Shown here: positions 19,463 to 29,938 of the stretch, piece by piece
How positions within the stretch are numbered: the stretch's first letter is position 1
How the letters are laid out: each line of letters begins with the position of its first letter
NCBI GenBank assembly: GCA_021811315.1
Contig: JAJZPF010000008.1
Location: forward strand, 30,294-94,293
Source of the DNA: a bacterium
GTDB lineage: Bacteria; Elusimicrobiota; Elusimicrobia; Elusimicrobiales; UBA9959
Direction: 5' to 3'
Length of the DNA: 64,000 nt
Notes under the pieces: model-generated
What the model saw: the letters and a program-made list of their open reading frames with translations, nothing else
The model's database searches: none
What the model was told of the DNA's origin: nothing
Translations under genes and position numbers: made by a program

Positions 19463-20935
19463 TTAGACCATTTCCTCCAGGCGCACCGCCATTTCCTTGA
19501 GTCCGCCGGTGGCGGCCGCGGTCTGTTCCACCGCCGCCACCGTCTGCTTCATGCCTGAATTTATCTGGCTCATCGCGCCGGCTATCTGGCTGGTGGCGCT
19601 GTCCTGCTGCCGGCAGGAAACCTGGATCTGCTTGACCGCGTCCGAAGTGTCGGAGACCAGGCGCGTGATCTCCTCGAAAAGCCTGCCGGCGCCCGCCGAA
19701 AGCTTGTTGCCTTCCTCCACGCTTTCCAGCGTCTTCTCCGTGGCGAGCACGGCGGCGCTGGTGGTGTTCTGCATGTCCTCCACCAGCAGGGCGATGTCTT
19801 CCGCGGATCTGGCCGTCCTTTCGGCCAGCTTGCGCACTTCCCCCGCCACCACCGCGAAGCCTTTTCCCTGCTCTCCGGCGCGCGCGGCCTCGATGGCCGC
19901 GTTCAGCGCAAGCAGGTTTATCTGGTCGGTGATATCTTTGATGGTCCCGACTATCTTTCCCACCTGCTGCGACTTGTCGGAAAGCGCGAGGATCCGCTGC
20001 GAGGTGGACTCGGTCTTCTTCAGTATGTCGTCCAGGCCGCGCAGCGCGCCGGCTATGGAGACCTGGCCGGCCGCGACCGTTTCGGAGGTCTTCAGCCCGA
20101 CGGCGGAGAGGGCGGCGGCGTTCTCCACCACCTGTTTCTGAGAGGCGGAAAGCTCGGCCGCGGTCGCGGTGGTCTCGTTGACGGCCGAAGACTGCTCGGA
20201 AACAGTCCGGCGGTGCTCCTCCGCGGTAGCGGTCAGTTCAGTGGCGGAGCTCTTAAGCGTCTGGGCCGCCGCGCGCAGGGAGCTTTTGATAGCCTCGGCG
20301 TTGTCCCTGAGCGTCTCGGCCACGCTGCGCACCAGATAAGAGCCGAAAGCGCTCAACACTAAAATGCCGACGATGCATAGGGAAACAATGATGAACAGGG
20401 ATCTTTTTGCCAGGGACTCCGAGAGAGCTTTCTCTTTCGCCAGGTTCGCATCCTCAGACTTCTCCATTTTCTCGGAGAATTCAATAACAGCGCGTTCCTT
20501 CTCTCGTCCCGCGCTGATGGCTCTGGCTGCTTCCGCCCCGCCACCCCGGCGCGCGCTGACCACTGCCCTAAGCCGCGAAATTTCTCCCAGCGCAATAGAC
20601 TCTAGCTCCAGGGATAGCTTCTCCTGGTCCGGATCGCCGGCGGTCTGTTTCTTTATTTCTCCTATCCGCTCCTCAATAAGCGAACAGGCATTATTAAAGA
20701 GCTCCGCGTCACGCGCCTGGCCGCTGATAATATAGCCCCGCACGGCATATTGCGCCTCCTGCAGAAAGCTCCCCGTTTCATCCAGGGTACGGATGAGTTT
20801 GGAGGAGTAATCCACGCTTTCCCGAGATTGCTCGAAGCGCACGGTGGTGTAGTATGATATCCCGCCTGTAAGCAGCGTCAGGGCCAGAGCTACGCCCAGG
20901 CCCGCTTTTATCCTGTTCTCTATGGACCAGTTCAT
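19463..20935 (-). CDS. Methyl-accepting chemotaxis protein with CHASE3-like sensor
   Basis: Start [14 protein letters not shown] after GGGGAGGAG SD; signalling hairpin [49 protein letters not shown]. Confidence 0.93.
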   Translation of the reverse strand: MNWSIENRIKAGLGVALALTLLTGGISYYTTVRFEQSRESVDYSSKLIRTLDETGSFLQEAQYAVRGYIISGQARDAELFNNACSLIEERIGEIKKQTAGDPDQEKLSLELESIALGEISRLRAVVSARRGGGAEAARAISAGREKERAVIEFSEKMEKSEDANLAKEKALSESLAKRSLFIIVSLCIVGILVLSAFGSYLVRSVAETLRDNAEAIKSSLRAAAQTLKSSATELTATAEEHRRTVSEQSSAVNETTATAAELSASQKQVVENAAALSAVGLKTSETVAAGQVSIAGALRGLDDILKKTESTSQRILALSDKSQQVGKIVGTIKDITDQINLLALNAAIEAARAGEQGKGFAVVAGEVRKLAERTARSAEDIALLVEDMQNTTSAAVLATEKTLESVEEGNKLSAGAGRLFEEITRLVSDTSDAVKQIQVSCRQQDSATSQIAGAMSQINSGMKQTVAAVEQTAAATGGLKEMAVRLEEMV

Positions 20936-21053
20936 AAACTCTCCTCCCCTGAACTCCGGCACATTCAAAAGTGCGGTTTATCCGGCGCCGCGCGCCTCAG
21001 CCCCGCAATGCCGGCTTTTTCAGGCCGGGCCGCCTATCCGATAAGTTTAGCAT

Positions 21054-22358
21054 TTAGCGGTTTTTTTCCGCATCCGGCCCTGGATATTTTTTTAGCGCGT
21101 TTCCCGCTATGAGCGCAAGCATTCCGCAGGTTATCCCTTCCTCTGCGTCCAGCAGTTCTCCCGGCGGCCTGGCCGCGGCCAGGTGCCCGAGGTTCCGGTA
21201 CTCCCGCGCGGCGTCGCCGGCCCGGCCGAGCTTTTCGTCGCACTGGGCCAGATGCAGCCGCGCCTGAAGATGGCCGGGGTTAAGATAAACCGCCTTTTTA
21301 AAATGTTCCAGCGCTTTTTCGGGGCGCGCCAGCTCCAGCAGGCCGAGCAGGTAATGAGCCTTCTCCAGGGCGTAGTTCTCCTTTATCAATCTCCTGCAGA
21401 GAGCCGCGGCTTCCGCCGCCCGGCCGGCGTCAGCCAGTCTCTCCGCTTCCAGGAGCAGGGCCCCGGGCGCCTCGGCCGGCGGGGGCGCCGGGGAGATAAT
21501 TCTCTTTTGCGGCTTCGCGGGTTCCACCGGCGGCTGCGCCACGGCCGGCTCTTCTTTCTTTGGACGGTAAAAAAAGGCCTCGCCAGCCGTCTGGACGGAT
21601 AAGGGCCAGTCCTGCGGGAGCATTTCCGAATGGCCCAGGGCCAGCACGCCCCCGTCCCGCAGGCAGTCCGTAAAACGGACTATTATTTCCCGGACCCTGG
21701 CTTTCTCAAAATAGATCAGCACATTCCGGCAGAAGACGGCGTCGAGCCCGGCCGTGCCGTTAAGAAAAGACGGAAAAAACGTCCCACCCAGGTTGAGGTA
21801 TTTGAAATCCACTTTCCGGCGGATATCCTCCCTGAGCCGGAACGACTCTCCTTTTTTGCTGAAATATTTTTCAAGTATCTCCGGTGAAAGTTTCTCCACC
21901 GACCGCCTGGAATAGACGCCTGCCATGGCGGCTTCAAGGTAGCCCTTATGGATATCCGTGGCCAGTATCTCGATGCGGTCCAGGCAGCCGGCTTCCGCGG
22001 CCAGGATGGCCAGGGTATAGGGCTCCTCGCCGGTGCAGCAGCCGGCGCACCAGAGCCTGGCCGGTCTTTTTTCTTCGGCCGCCTCCGCCAGGAAACCGGG
22101 AAGCAAATGCTCCATGAAGGCGTCGAACTGCGCCTCGTGCCGGTAAAAGAACGTTTCTTTCACGGTCAGGCGGTCTACCGCTTCAAGGAACTCGGCCGGG
22201 TCTTCAAGCCGGGCGATGTATTCGGCAGGGTCGGAAATATGCAGAAGAGAAAAACGCGCGCGCAGAAAATCCTCCAGGGCGGAGAGCTGCTCGGGTGAAA
22301 AGACAAGTCCTGTAAGTTTCGCCAGGTAGGCGGCTACCGCTTCAGTTCGTTCGTGCAT
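21054..22358 (-). CDS. cheR: CheR methyltransferase with C-terminal TPR
   Basis: Start MHERTEAV; RLWCAGCCTGEEPYTLAIL; C-terminal TPR-like repeats. Confidence 0.93.
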   Translation of the reverse strand: MHERTEAVAAYLAKLTGLVFSPEQLSALEDFLRARFSLLHISDPAEYIARLEDPAEFLEAVDRLTVKETFFYRHEAQFDAFMEHLLPGFLAEAAEEKRPARLWCAGCCTGEEPYTLAILAAEAGCLDRIEILATDIHKGYLEAAMAGVYSRRSVEKLSPEILEKYFSKKGESFRLREDIRRKVDFKYLNLGGTFFPSFLNGTAGLDAVFCRNVLIYFEKARVREIIVRFTDCLRDGGVLALGHSEMLPQDWPLSVQTAGEAFFYRPKKEEPAVAQPPVEPAKPQKRIISPAPPPAEAPGALLLEAERLADAGRAAEAAALCRRLIKENYALEKAHYLLGLLELARPEKALEHFKKAVYLNPGHLQARLHLAQCDEKLGRAGDAAREYRNLGHLAAARPPGELLDAEEGITCGMLALIAGNALKKYPGPDAEKNR

Positions 22359-22386
22359 CTGGAAGTTCCCCGAAAAACAAATCTGG

Positions 22387-22941
22387 CTACTTGTATTTCG
22401 GATAAAGTCTTTCCACGCATTCAGGGCAAAGGCCGTGGGTAAACCTGATAGCCGAATTTTTAGAAATGTAGGTCTCCAGGCTCTCATACGCCTGGTCGTC
22501 GCGCCGGACGCGCCTGCAACCGGAGCAGACCGGGATGAGCGCCTTAAGCGTATTGACTTCCGTGTCCAGGCTGAGTATCCGCTGCGCTACCCGCAACCGG
22601 ACCCGCAAAAGGTCCTTATTAGCCGGTTTTTCCATATAATCGTCTGCCCCGGCGTCCATAGCCTCCATAAAATTCAATTTCCCCAATTTTGTCCCCGTCA
22701 GCACTATGAAATAAACATACGGCCGCTGGGAGGCATCGGCGCGCAAAGCCCTGACGAGGTCCAGCCCCGACAGCCCCGGCATAACCCAGTCGCTGATGAC
22801 CACCTGTATCTTATTGTCATTGATAGCTTTCATCGCCTGGGTGCTGTCCGAAACGGCCACTGGCTCGTGCCCGCAGTGCTCGACTATCAGGCGGTTCATA
22901 TTCAGGCTGTTCTGGTCGTCATCTACAATAAGTATCTTCAT
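22387..22941 (-). CDS. Response regulator with C-terminal zinc-binding tail
   Basis: KILIVDDDQNS, VVISDWVMPGLSG, CSGCRRVRRDD...CPECVERLYPKY. Confidence 0.9.
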   Translation of the reverse strand: MKILIVDDDQNSLNMNRLIVEHCGHEPVAVSDSTQAMKAINDNKIQVVISDWVMPGLSGLDLVRALRADASQRPYVYFIVLTGTKLGKLNFMEAMDAGADDYMEKPANKDLLRVRLRVAQRILSLDTEVNTLKALIPVCSGCRRVRRDDQAYESLETYISKNSAIRFTHGLCPECVERLYPKYK

Positions 22942-23039
22942 GATTTTCGCATCCTCCTGGATGTCAGGCGTTTAGTCCCGGCCTTACAACTCTCCCGGGA
23001 AGTTTGGGCGCACGGGCTCTATGCCGGGCGGTCAAGGCA

Positions 23040-23069
23040 ATTATCATACTAATTTCCTTGGAGTGTCAA
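23040..23069 (-). promoter_or_regulatory. Candidate sigma70-like promoter for the chemotaxis operon
   Basis: Minus-strand TTGACA (23069-23064), 18-nt spacer, GATAAT (23045-23040) ~100 nt upstream of the first operon gene. Confidence 0.45.
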
Positions 23070-23174
23070 ATCAGGTTCGTACTTGCCGTGCCCGCTATAA
23101 TCCCCGCCTCGGCAGGCGACTTAAACCCTGCGCTTCCGCTGCACCTGTCAGCCACGGGCACGGTTGGAAACTTG

Positions 23175-24404
23175 TTAAAACCCCTCTTTCGTATAGCGCT
23201 CGAGCAGCTCCCTGGCCAGGCGGCCCTCCGGGTTCAGCTTTAAAGCCTCGTCGAGGGCGCCCTTAAAATCTGCTTCCAGCCTTGCCGTGTTCTTCAGGCG
23301 CTTGCCCTCCACGGCGCGCAGCGCCGCCAGGTCCGCGGCCTTAAGGGAATAAGTCTCGCCCAGGAACTTGGCCGGCTTGATGAACGGGACCAGGTTCCCG
23401 GTTTTCAGGGCTTCCGCGATCACCGCGGAGGCTCCGCCGTAGGCTTTATACAGCAGCTGCGCCGCCGCCCTGGGGTCCTGGCCGGCCGCGGCCAGCGACG
23501 CGCCCTCCTGGAAATCGGTCTCGGCCAGCTGCCGCCGCGCCTCTACGAGCGCCGGGTAATAGTTAAGCGCGCCCTGGTAGAAAGCGCGCGCCTGCGAATA
23601 TTCTTTTTTTACCAGCGCCGAATTCCCCTGCACGGTCATCTCCACGGCCTTGCGAAAAGCCTTGTCGGCCCCGGCCTTCGCGTTAAAGCCGGCTATGGCC
23701 GCTATAGCCTCCGGATCGCGCAGCGCGTCGGCGGCGGCCACCTCCGAAGCGGAGACGAGCGCGGCCGGGGCGTATTTCTTTACGCCGGGATCGGAGGCCG
23801 CTATTTTTTCCGCTTCGGTCTTCATGACCTGCACCCTGGCCGCGCCCGACTCATAGGCCGCGGCCTTCTCAAAAAGCGCTTCAGCCGACTTATTAAGGCT
23901 GAGGTAAGCCTCGGACTCCAGCCAGGGCAGCGCCGAAGCGCGGGCGGCCAGGCCGGCCAGCAGGGAGCAATAGCGCTGCCCCGCGCCGCCGGAAGTCCCA
24001 AGTTCCTGCGCCTGCGAAGCCATGGCCTCAAGCCCCCCGGTATCTCCCCTCGAGGCGAAATAATCGATAAGCGATTCGCGCGCGCTCCAGTTGAGCGGGC
24101 TGGCCGCCAGAGCTTTTTTAAGCGCGGCGGCCTCCAGCTCCTTTGCCCCGGCGAAACCGTTGTTAGAGGCCGAGTCGGCAAGGCGGCCCAGGAGCTCCAC
24201 GGCCTGCCCCGAATCCGGCGCGTAGGACAGCGCCTTCCCGATATCGGCGAAAGCCGCCTCCACGGCGGCCTGCGGCGGGTTCTGCGCCTCCGCCGTTTTC
24301 CGCGCCCTCCCGAGATAGTACTCGGCCGCTTTCTCCTTCACCATCCCGCAGCCGGAAAAGATCAGCGCCAAGAGGAGCAGGGAAGCCAGCCGTGAAGTTC
24401 TCAT
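23175..24404 (-). CDS. TPR-containing lipoprotein
   Basis: Lipobox LIFSGCGM; helical repeat composition. Confidence 0.65.
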   Translation of the reverse strand: MRTSRLASLLLLALIFSGCGMVKEKAAEYYLGRARKTAEAQNPPQAAVEAAFADIGKALSYAPDSGQAVELLGRLADSASNNGFAGAKELEAAALKKALAASPLNWSARESLIDYFASRGDTGGLEAMASQAQELGTSGGAGQRYCSLLAGLAARASALPWLESEAYLSLNKSAEALFEKAAAYESGAARVQVMKTEAEKIAASDPGVKKYAPAALVSASEVAAADALRDPEAIAAIAGFNAKAGADKAFRKAVEMTVQGNSALVKKEYSQARAFYQGALNYYPALVEARRQLAETDFQEGASLAAAGQDPRAAAQLLYKAYGGASAVIAEALKTGNLVPFIKPAKFLGETYSLKAADLAALRAVEGKRLKNTARLEADFKGALDEALKLNPEGRLARELLERYTKEGF

Positions 24405-24901
24405 CAGAATTTCTCCGCCTTCAGTATCTTTCCGAAATAAAGCGTATGGAGGTCCTTGTCGGGATAATATTTTTCAAGGACGGCCGCGGACAGAGTTTCC
24501 GGCTTCAGAGCCGTCTTGCCGCAGATCTCGCACTGATAGACCAGCCCGCAGCCGTCTATATATTTCAGATCACTGGCCGCGCCCTCCTTAAGCTTCAGCC
24601 CGCAGGCGCGCGCCTTGTCGTACTCCCGCCCTGACTTAGTGCCGCAGAAAGCCAGCTCTTTCTTCAGCTCCCCCCGGCGGGGCACGCAGACGCTGAAACG
24701 CGCCGCGTTCTCCATCATCGCATGCGTATGCCGCGAAGGCCGCACAAGAACGGTCATCACCGGCCCGCCCCAGATAAACCCCTCCTGCGCCCACCCGATC
24801 GTCATCACGTTCACCCGCCCCTTCTTATCCTCCACCACCAAAAAAGCCCCCGGCCCCTCCAGCCCCTCGCAAAACTTCTCAAAATTCTCGCTATATTTCA
24901 T
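24404..24901 (-). CDS. Flavin reductase-like domain protein
   Basis: Start MKYSENFEKF; NVMTIGWAQEGFIWGGPVMTVLVRPSRHTHAMME. Confidence 0.85.
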   Translation of the reverse strand: MKYSENFEKFCEGLEGPGAFLVVEDKKGRVNVMTIGWAQEGFIWGGPVMTVLVRPSRHTHAMMENAARFSVCVPRRGELKKELAFCGTKSGREYDKARACGLKLKEGAASDLKYIDGCGLVYQCEICGKTALKPETLSAAVLEKYYPDKDLHTLYFGKILKAEKF

Positions 24902-24920
24902 AATTTTATATAAGGAAACT

Positions 24921-25132
24921 GCGGTTTCGCATCGGAGGGGTGGCAAGGGTATGGGTTCGCAGGGCCTTCTCGGAGGCCGACGCTTGCGTAAGCGCGGAGG
25001 CCGAGAGAGGAGGGCCGAGCACGGTGTGCGCGTGGCCGCATCGGCCAATGCTCCGAGCCCGTGCCCTGCGGGCCCATACCCTTGCCAGGCCCCCGACTAC
25101 GCATCTTTGACGTGAGTTTCCCGCGAAACCGC
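24921..25132. repeat. Inverted-repeat-bounded structured intergenic element (element A)
   Basis: Outer IR gcggtttcgc (24921-24930)/gcgaaaccgc (25123-25132); inner IR 24941-24965/25063-25087 (23 of 25 bp, including 15 bp perfect tggcaagggtatggg); internal palindromes cgcttgcgtaagcg and ggccgcatcggcc; direct repeat cggaggccga x2. Confidence 0.85.
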
Positions 25133-25140
25133 GTCTCCTC

Positions 25141-26172
25141 TTAAATTCCCGTCCAATCCAAAATTATCTTCCCGGACTTCCCCGACGACATTATCTCAAA
25201 ACCCTCTTTAAAATCCTTAGCCGCGAAGCGGTGCGTGATCACCGGCTTGATGTCCAGGCCGCTCGTCAGCATCGCGCACATCTTGTACCAGGTCTCGAAC
25301 ATCTCCCGGCCATAGATACACTTCAGCGTCAGCGCTTTGAAAATGACGTTGCTCCACGGTATCGTAGTATCCGGCGGCAGTATCCCCAGCAGCCCTATCT
25401 TCGCGCCCATCTTGACCGAAGCTATCATATCGTTGAAAGCCTGCGGATTGCCGCTCATCTCAAGCCCCACGTCGAAGCCCTCCGTCATCCCGAGCTTCTT
25501 CATCACGTCGGGCAGCTTCTCCCTGCGCGAATCCACCACGACCTTCAGCCCCAGTTTGCGGGCCAGGTCCATGCGGTAATCGTTAACGTCCGTGATCACC
25601 GTGTGGCGCGCGCCCACGTGGTTGGCTATCGCGCCGGCCATGATCCCTATCGGGCCCGCGCCCGTGATCAGCACGTCCTCGCCTATCAGGTCGAAAGAGA
25701 GCGCCGTGTGCACCGCGTTGCCCAGCGGGTCCAGGATGGAAGCCTCGTCGTCGGAAACCCCCTCGGGGATCGAAAAAACGTTCTCGGCGGGAATAGCCAG
25801 GTATTCCGCGAAGCAGCCCGGGCGGTTAACGCCCACGCCCTTGGTATTGATGCAGAGATGGCGGTGCCCCGCCTTGCAGTTGCGGCAGTGCCCGCAGACC
25901 AAATGCCCCTCGCCCGAGACCCGCTCCCCGACGAAGTGCCCCTGCACGAACTTGCCGAGCTCGGCTATCTCGCCCACGAACTCGTGGCCCACGTGCATCG
26001 GCACCGGGATGGTCTTCCGCGCCCAGTCGTCCCACTGGTAAATATGGATGTCGGTGCCGCAGATAGCGGTCTTCTTTATTTTTATCAGGACGTCGTTATC
26101 CCCGATAACGGGCTTCGGCACGTCCTGCAGCCACAGGCCTTTCTCCGCTTTAGCTTTGACAAGAGCTTTCAT
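25141..26172 (-). CDS. tdh: L-threonine 3-dehydrogenase
   Basis: Zn-[59 protein letters not shown] typical of Tdh. Confidence 0.93.
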   Translation of the reverse strand: MKALVKAKAEKGLWLQDVPKPVIGDNDVLIKIKKTAICGTDIHIYQWDDWARKTIPVPMHVGHEFVGEIAELGKFVQGHFVGERVSGEGHLVCGHCRNCKAGHRHLCINTKGVGVNRPGCFAEYLAIPAENVFSIPEGVSDDEASILDPLGNAVHTALSFDLIGEDVLITGAGPIGIMAGAIANHVGARHTVITDVNDYRMDLARKLGLKVVVDSRREKLPDVMKKLGMTEGFDVGLEMSGNPQAFNDMIASVKMGAKIGLLGILPPDTTIPWSNVIFKALTLKCIYGREMFETWYKMCAMLTSGLDIKPVITHRFAAKDFKEGFEIMSSGKSGKIILDWTGI

Positions 26173-26361
26173 GGTAGGTCCTCCAGAAATTCAGCGCGGC
26201 CGGCCCGCCCGCCGCTAAAAAGATTATATAAAACTAAAACGCCGGGAACCGGATTTTAAGCGACAGGGCTTTTACATGATCCAGGATATAAAGATAAAAA
26301 AGAGAGAGCCGCCTCTCCTCCTGCCGGTCGCCGGCAAAAAAATCAGCGGCTGCTTATCTTT

Positions 26362-28821
26362 TTACGCTATTTCGTTCAACGCCCGGCGGAAGTCGTCGGC
26401 GCTGTGGAAGCGCTCTTCGGGGATGGGCGAGAGGCAGCGGTCCACCAGCGCGTCCACCCCTTTAGGGAGGCCGGGCATCATATCGGAGAGCCGCTGAAAG
26501 GTTTTATGCGTCTTTTGATGATGGAAATCCGGCCCCGGGAAAGGCAGCACCCCGCTGAGGGCCTCGTAGAAGCACACGCCTAGAGAATAGATGTCGGATT
26601 CGACCGAGGAAACCCCGAGCTCCTGCTCCGGGGCCATATAAGCCGGCGAGCCCACCACTTCGCTCCTGGAAGCGCGGGCCAGGGACTCCTGGGCGCGCCT
26701 GGCCAGGCCGAAGTCCATCACCTTTATGGTCCCCTCCGCCGAAAGCATGATATTGGAAAGCTTCAGGTCCCTGTGCACCACGTTCTTGGAATGGGCGTAG
26801 GCCAGCGCCCCGGCGGTCTCGCCGAACATCGGCAGGGCCCTTTCGAAAGACAGGCGGGCTTCCTTGTTCAGCACCACGTCCAGGGTCTGCCCGTCCACGT
26901 GCTCGAACACGAGGTAGATATTCTCTTCCTCTTCGAAGATGGTATAGATCTCCACGATCCCGGGATGGTGCAGCAGGGCCACGGTGCGGGCCTCGTCGAG
27001 GAAGCGCTGCTTCTCGCGCTCGTTCACCTTTATCTCCTCGCTCATCTTCTTGATGGCCACTTTGCGGCCGAGGGACTGGTCCGTGGCCTCGTAGACCACG
27101 CCCATAGCGCCCTCGCCGAGCTTGCGCTCGATCTTGTACTTCCCGGTGGCCACGCCCTCGTAGAAGACGGACGGAGACAGCACGTCGGGATGCGTGATGC
27201 GGGCGGCGGAGACCTCCCCGTCGTTCCTGTTGGACATTATATGCATGAGGCCGGCCGCCACCAGCCCGCCGCCGGTGAGGGTGAAGAACATCAGTATCAG
27301 GAACCGCTTGACCGGCGCGCGGCCTTCGCCGGGCTGCGCCCCGCCGCCGGCGGAGGCGTCCCGGCGCGCCGCCAGGCCGCCGTTGAAGCCCGGCACGCGC
27401 GGCCCGTACTGCGCCACCGCGTCCTGGTAGCGGGTAGAGTAGGCGCCGCTCAGCGCCGCCGCCTGCTTGAAATCCTCGAGCATGCGCTTGTAGTCGCCCT
27501 GCTTCTCGTAGGACAGGGCCCGGTTGAACCAGGCGTCGGCGTAGCCGGGGCTGAGGCCGATGGCGCGGCTGGCGTCGGCCTCTGCGTCCCTGGCCTGGCC
27601 CTTGCGGTTCAGCGACCAGGCGCGCATGTTCAGGGCCTGCATATTGGAGGGGTCTTTCTCGATCACGTAGCCCGCGTCCCGCACGGCGTCGTCGTAGCGG
27701 CCGAGGAAATTATAGGCGTTGGCCCGCTCCAGGTAAGCCTCGTAATTGGCGGGGTCCTTCTCTATGGCCTGGCCGGCGTAGTGCACTGCGTTCTCATAGT
27801 CCCCGAGCCGGTTCTTCGCGACGGCCGTCTTAAGGTAGGCCTTGGACCTGGCAAAATCGGGGGCGGCCGGCTGCTCGCCCGCAAGAGCTTCCATCCCGCC
27901 GCCGGCCCCGCCCTTTACCGCGTCGGGGGCGTCGTCATAGGCGCCCATGGCGCGCTTTATCTCGTCCACCGAGGAGATCGACTTGAGCGTGGGCACCGCC
28001 TTGCGGCTTTCGAGCAGCGCGGCGAGCACCCGCGCTGATTCGTCCTGCGGGTCGATGCTCATGGCTTTTTTGATATCTTCTATGGCGCCCTTGCGGTCGT
28101 CGAGCGAGGCCCTGGCCAGCGCGCGCGCCTTATAGGCGTCCGGATCTTTTGAATCCAGCGCTATGGCGGTCGTGGCGGTCTTTTCGGCCATGGGGAAATT
28201 GCGGGCCTCGTTGTAATAGGAGGCCGCCGCGGTCTGCACGGAATGGTCCTCGGGATACTCCTGCACGGCCGAATTTACGGCCTGCTCCGCTTTCTTTTTG
28301 TCGCCGGAATCCGAAGCCATCTTGACGTCCACCAGGGCGTCCACCTGGTTGCGCTGAAAGCGCGCGAAGGAGGGGCCGCCGGGGAGATGACCGCCCGTGC
28401 CGTTGGGGTCCCAAGCCTGCACGGTGCGCAACTCGTAAGGGGCCAGGCCGACGGTAATGGCGTGGTACTCGGCCCTGCTTATGGTATTGTCCCGGGCGGC
28501 CTTGTGGAGCGAGAACATCATCTCCGCGATCTTGCCGGAATACTGCGTTCTGAACGCGGCGACTTCTTCTTTTGATTTCGGCTGTAAAACGCGCAGAAGC
28601 GCGGCGGCGGATTCCGTCGGTTTGTCCACCGTATTGAGCCGGAAAATATCCAGGTCGCTCTCCCCCTGGACCGGGACCTCCGCGGGACCGGGCACTACCG
28701 CGGGAATAAGCTCGGCGCCGGTGGAAACGCCGGCTCCGGGGTCCCCTTCGGCCGCCAGGGAAGAAGAAGGCGCGGCCGCCAGGAGGCTCAAGCAAAAAAA
28801 AGCAGAAAGTATCTTCCTCAT
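26362..28821 (-). CDS. Ser/Thr protein kinase with N-terminal signal peptide and TPR region, central TM, C-terminal kinase
   Basis: Signal peptide, multiple TPRs, TM (FLILMFFTLTGGGLVAAGLM), then GEGAMGVVYEA, HRDLKLSNIML, DFGLARR, GSPAYMAPEQ. Confidence 0.92.
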   Translation of the reverse strand: MRKILSAFFCLSLLAAAPSSSLAAEGDPGAGVSTGAELIPAVVPGPAEVPVQGESDLDIFRLNTVDKPTESAAALLRVLQPKSKEEVAAFRTQYSGKIAEMMFSLHKAARDNTISRAEYHAITVGLAPYELRTVQAWDPNGTGGHLPGGPSFARFQRNQVDALVDVKMASDSGDKKKAEQAVNSAVQEYPEDHSVQTAAASYYNEARNFPMAEKTATTAIALDSKDPDAYKARALARASLDDRKGAIEDIKKAMSIDPQDESARVLAALLESRKAVPTLKSISSVDEIKRAMGAYDDAPDAVKGGAGGGMEALAGEQPAAPDFARSKAYLKTAVAKNRLGDYENAVHYAGQAIEKDPANYEAYLERANAYNFLGRYDDAVRDAGYVIEKDPSNMQALNMRAWSLNRKGQARDAEADASRAIGLSPGYADAWFNRALSYEKQGDYKRMLEDFKQAAALSGAYSTRYQDAVAQYGPRVPGFNGGLAARRDASAGGGAQPGEGRAPVKRFLILMFFTLTGGGLVAAGLMHIMSNRNDGEVSAARITHPDVLSPSVFYEGVATGKYKIERKLGEGAMGVVYEATDQSLGRKVAIKKMSEEIKVNEREKQRFLDEARTVALLHHPGIVEIYTIFEEEENIYLVFEHVDGQTLDVVLNKEARLSFERALPMFGETAGALAYAHSKNVVHRDLKLSNIMLSAEGTIKVMDFGLARRAQESLARASRSEVVGSPAYMAPEQELGVSSVESDIYSLGVCFYEALSGVLPFPGPDFHHQKTHKTFQRLSDMMPGLPKGVDALVDRCLSPIPEERFHSADDFRRALNEIA

Positions 28822-29034
28822 AATGCGCTGAACCCTGCTGTTGAAGGATACACTTATCTGTTACCTACATAGGATAAGGGGCAACCATTGATTTGTCAAG
28901 GGCCATCGGGCCCGTAAATTCGGGATCAGTATCCGCCCTTCCGGCTGGGCCCTTTGTCCCAGGCCGGGCTGGGCCTTACCGCCCTTGTTGTTTTCCCGGG
29001 GCAGGCTAAACTATATACAGCCAACGGAGGAACG

Positions 29035-29859
29035 ATGAAAAACCTTAAATCAACTTTGACCCTCGCCGCGATACTTTCAACAGTCTCCCCCTTTCTTTCA
29101 GCGCAGGATAATAAAGATTATTTCACCGTGGCCAAAGAGGCCGTAACCCTCTCCTCCGTAGAACCCGGGAAGGACGCCGTCCCCCCGGAACCCGCCGGTT
29201 TTTCATCCCTTAAAGAAAACAAAGGCGCCGAGGGCGGCTTAGCCAATGCCGGGCTTGCCGCCTGGAGCGTGATCACCAGCGGGGCGCCCAGCGCCGCCTA
29301 CGCCTCCGCCTATGCCTCCGCCATCCCCGGCTTCTCCTTCAACTGGGGCAATATCACCGGCTGGAAAGGCCCGAAAGAAATGGTTTACGGCTACAAGGTC
29401 ACCAACCTTATGGGCGTGGACGTTATCGACGTAAAATACAAAATATCGTTTTTCTACGGCGGCACCGAGGATTACAGCGGGGATGGGGTCCGGCTGGACG
29501 ACTACGTTTCCCAGGCCACCGGCAACAGCGTGCCCAAGGACAACAAGGTGCATGGCCGCTACATAACCAATTTCACCGTGCAGCCGGTGAGCGTGAACGT
29601 TAAGTGGGGCTGGAAATTCGACCTGGCGGTCAGGATGTCCGACCCTATGAACATAGGGACCAAGCAGGCGCCCGTGGCCGCCCTGCAGGCCTCGCTCAAC
29701 TGGATCCGCTCGACCCCCTTCTCGACGAACGGCGGGACCCTGACCTACAATGTGGACGGCCTCGGGAACTTCAAGGACCTTACCCCGCAGGAGAAAGAGC
29801 TGACCGGCGAGATCCCCCCGGTCCAGCTCTCCGAAACCCCCGCCATCTCCTGGAACTAA
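29035..29859 (+). CDS. Secreted hypothetical protein
   Basis: SD ggagg before ATG; signal peptide MKNLKSTLTLAAILSTVSPFLSAQ. Confidence 0.65.
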   Translation: MKNLKSTLTLAAILSTVSPFLSAQDNKDYFTVAKEAVTLSSVEPGKDAVPPEPAGFSSLKENKGAEGGLANAGLAAWSVITSGAPSAAYASAYASAIPGFSFNWGNITGWKGPKEMVYGYKVTNLMGVDVIDVKYKISFFYGGTEDYSGDGVRLDDYVSQATGNSVPKDNKVHGRYITNFTVQPVSVNVKWGWKFDLAVRMSDPMNIGTKQAPVAALQASLNWIRSTPFSTNGGTLTYNVDGLGNFKDLTPQEKELTGEIPPVQLSETPAISWN

Positions 29860-29871
29860 AATTACGCAGCC

Positions 29872-29906
29872 AATAAAAAACCCCGGCCTTCCCGGGGTTT
29901 TTTATT
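29872..29906. terminator. Bidirectional intrinsic terminator
   Basis: aataaaaaaccccgg-...-ccggggttttttatt between convergent genes. Confidence 0.85.
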
Positions 29907-29938
29907 TCTTGACTCTCGACTCCCGACCCCCGACTCCT

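Noticed and set aside
23085-23163. 9-bp inverted repeat ccgtgcccg/cgggcacgg in the che promoter region, considered as a third structured element
   Set aside because: Arms are short and widely spaced compared with elements A and B; could be chance in GC-rich DNA.
26324-26348. Hairpin gccggtcgccggc followed by A-run as a terminator
   Set aside because: The T-run lies on the wrong side of the hairpin for the minus-strand kinase gene, so not a convincing intrinsic terminator.
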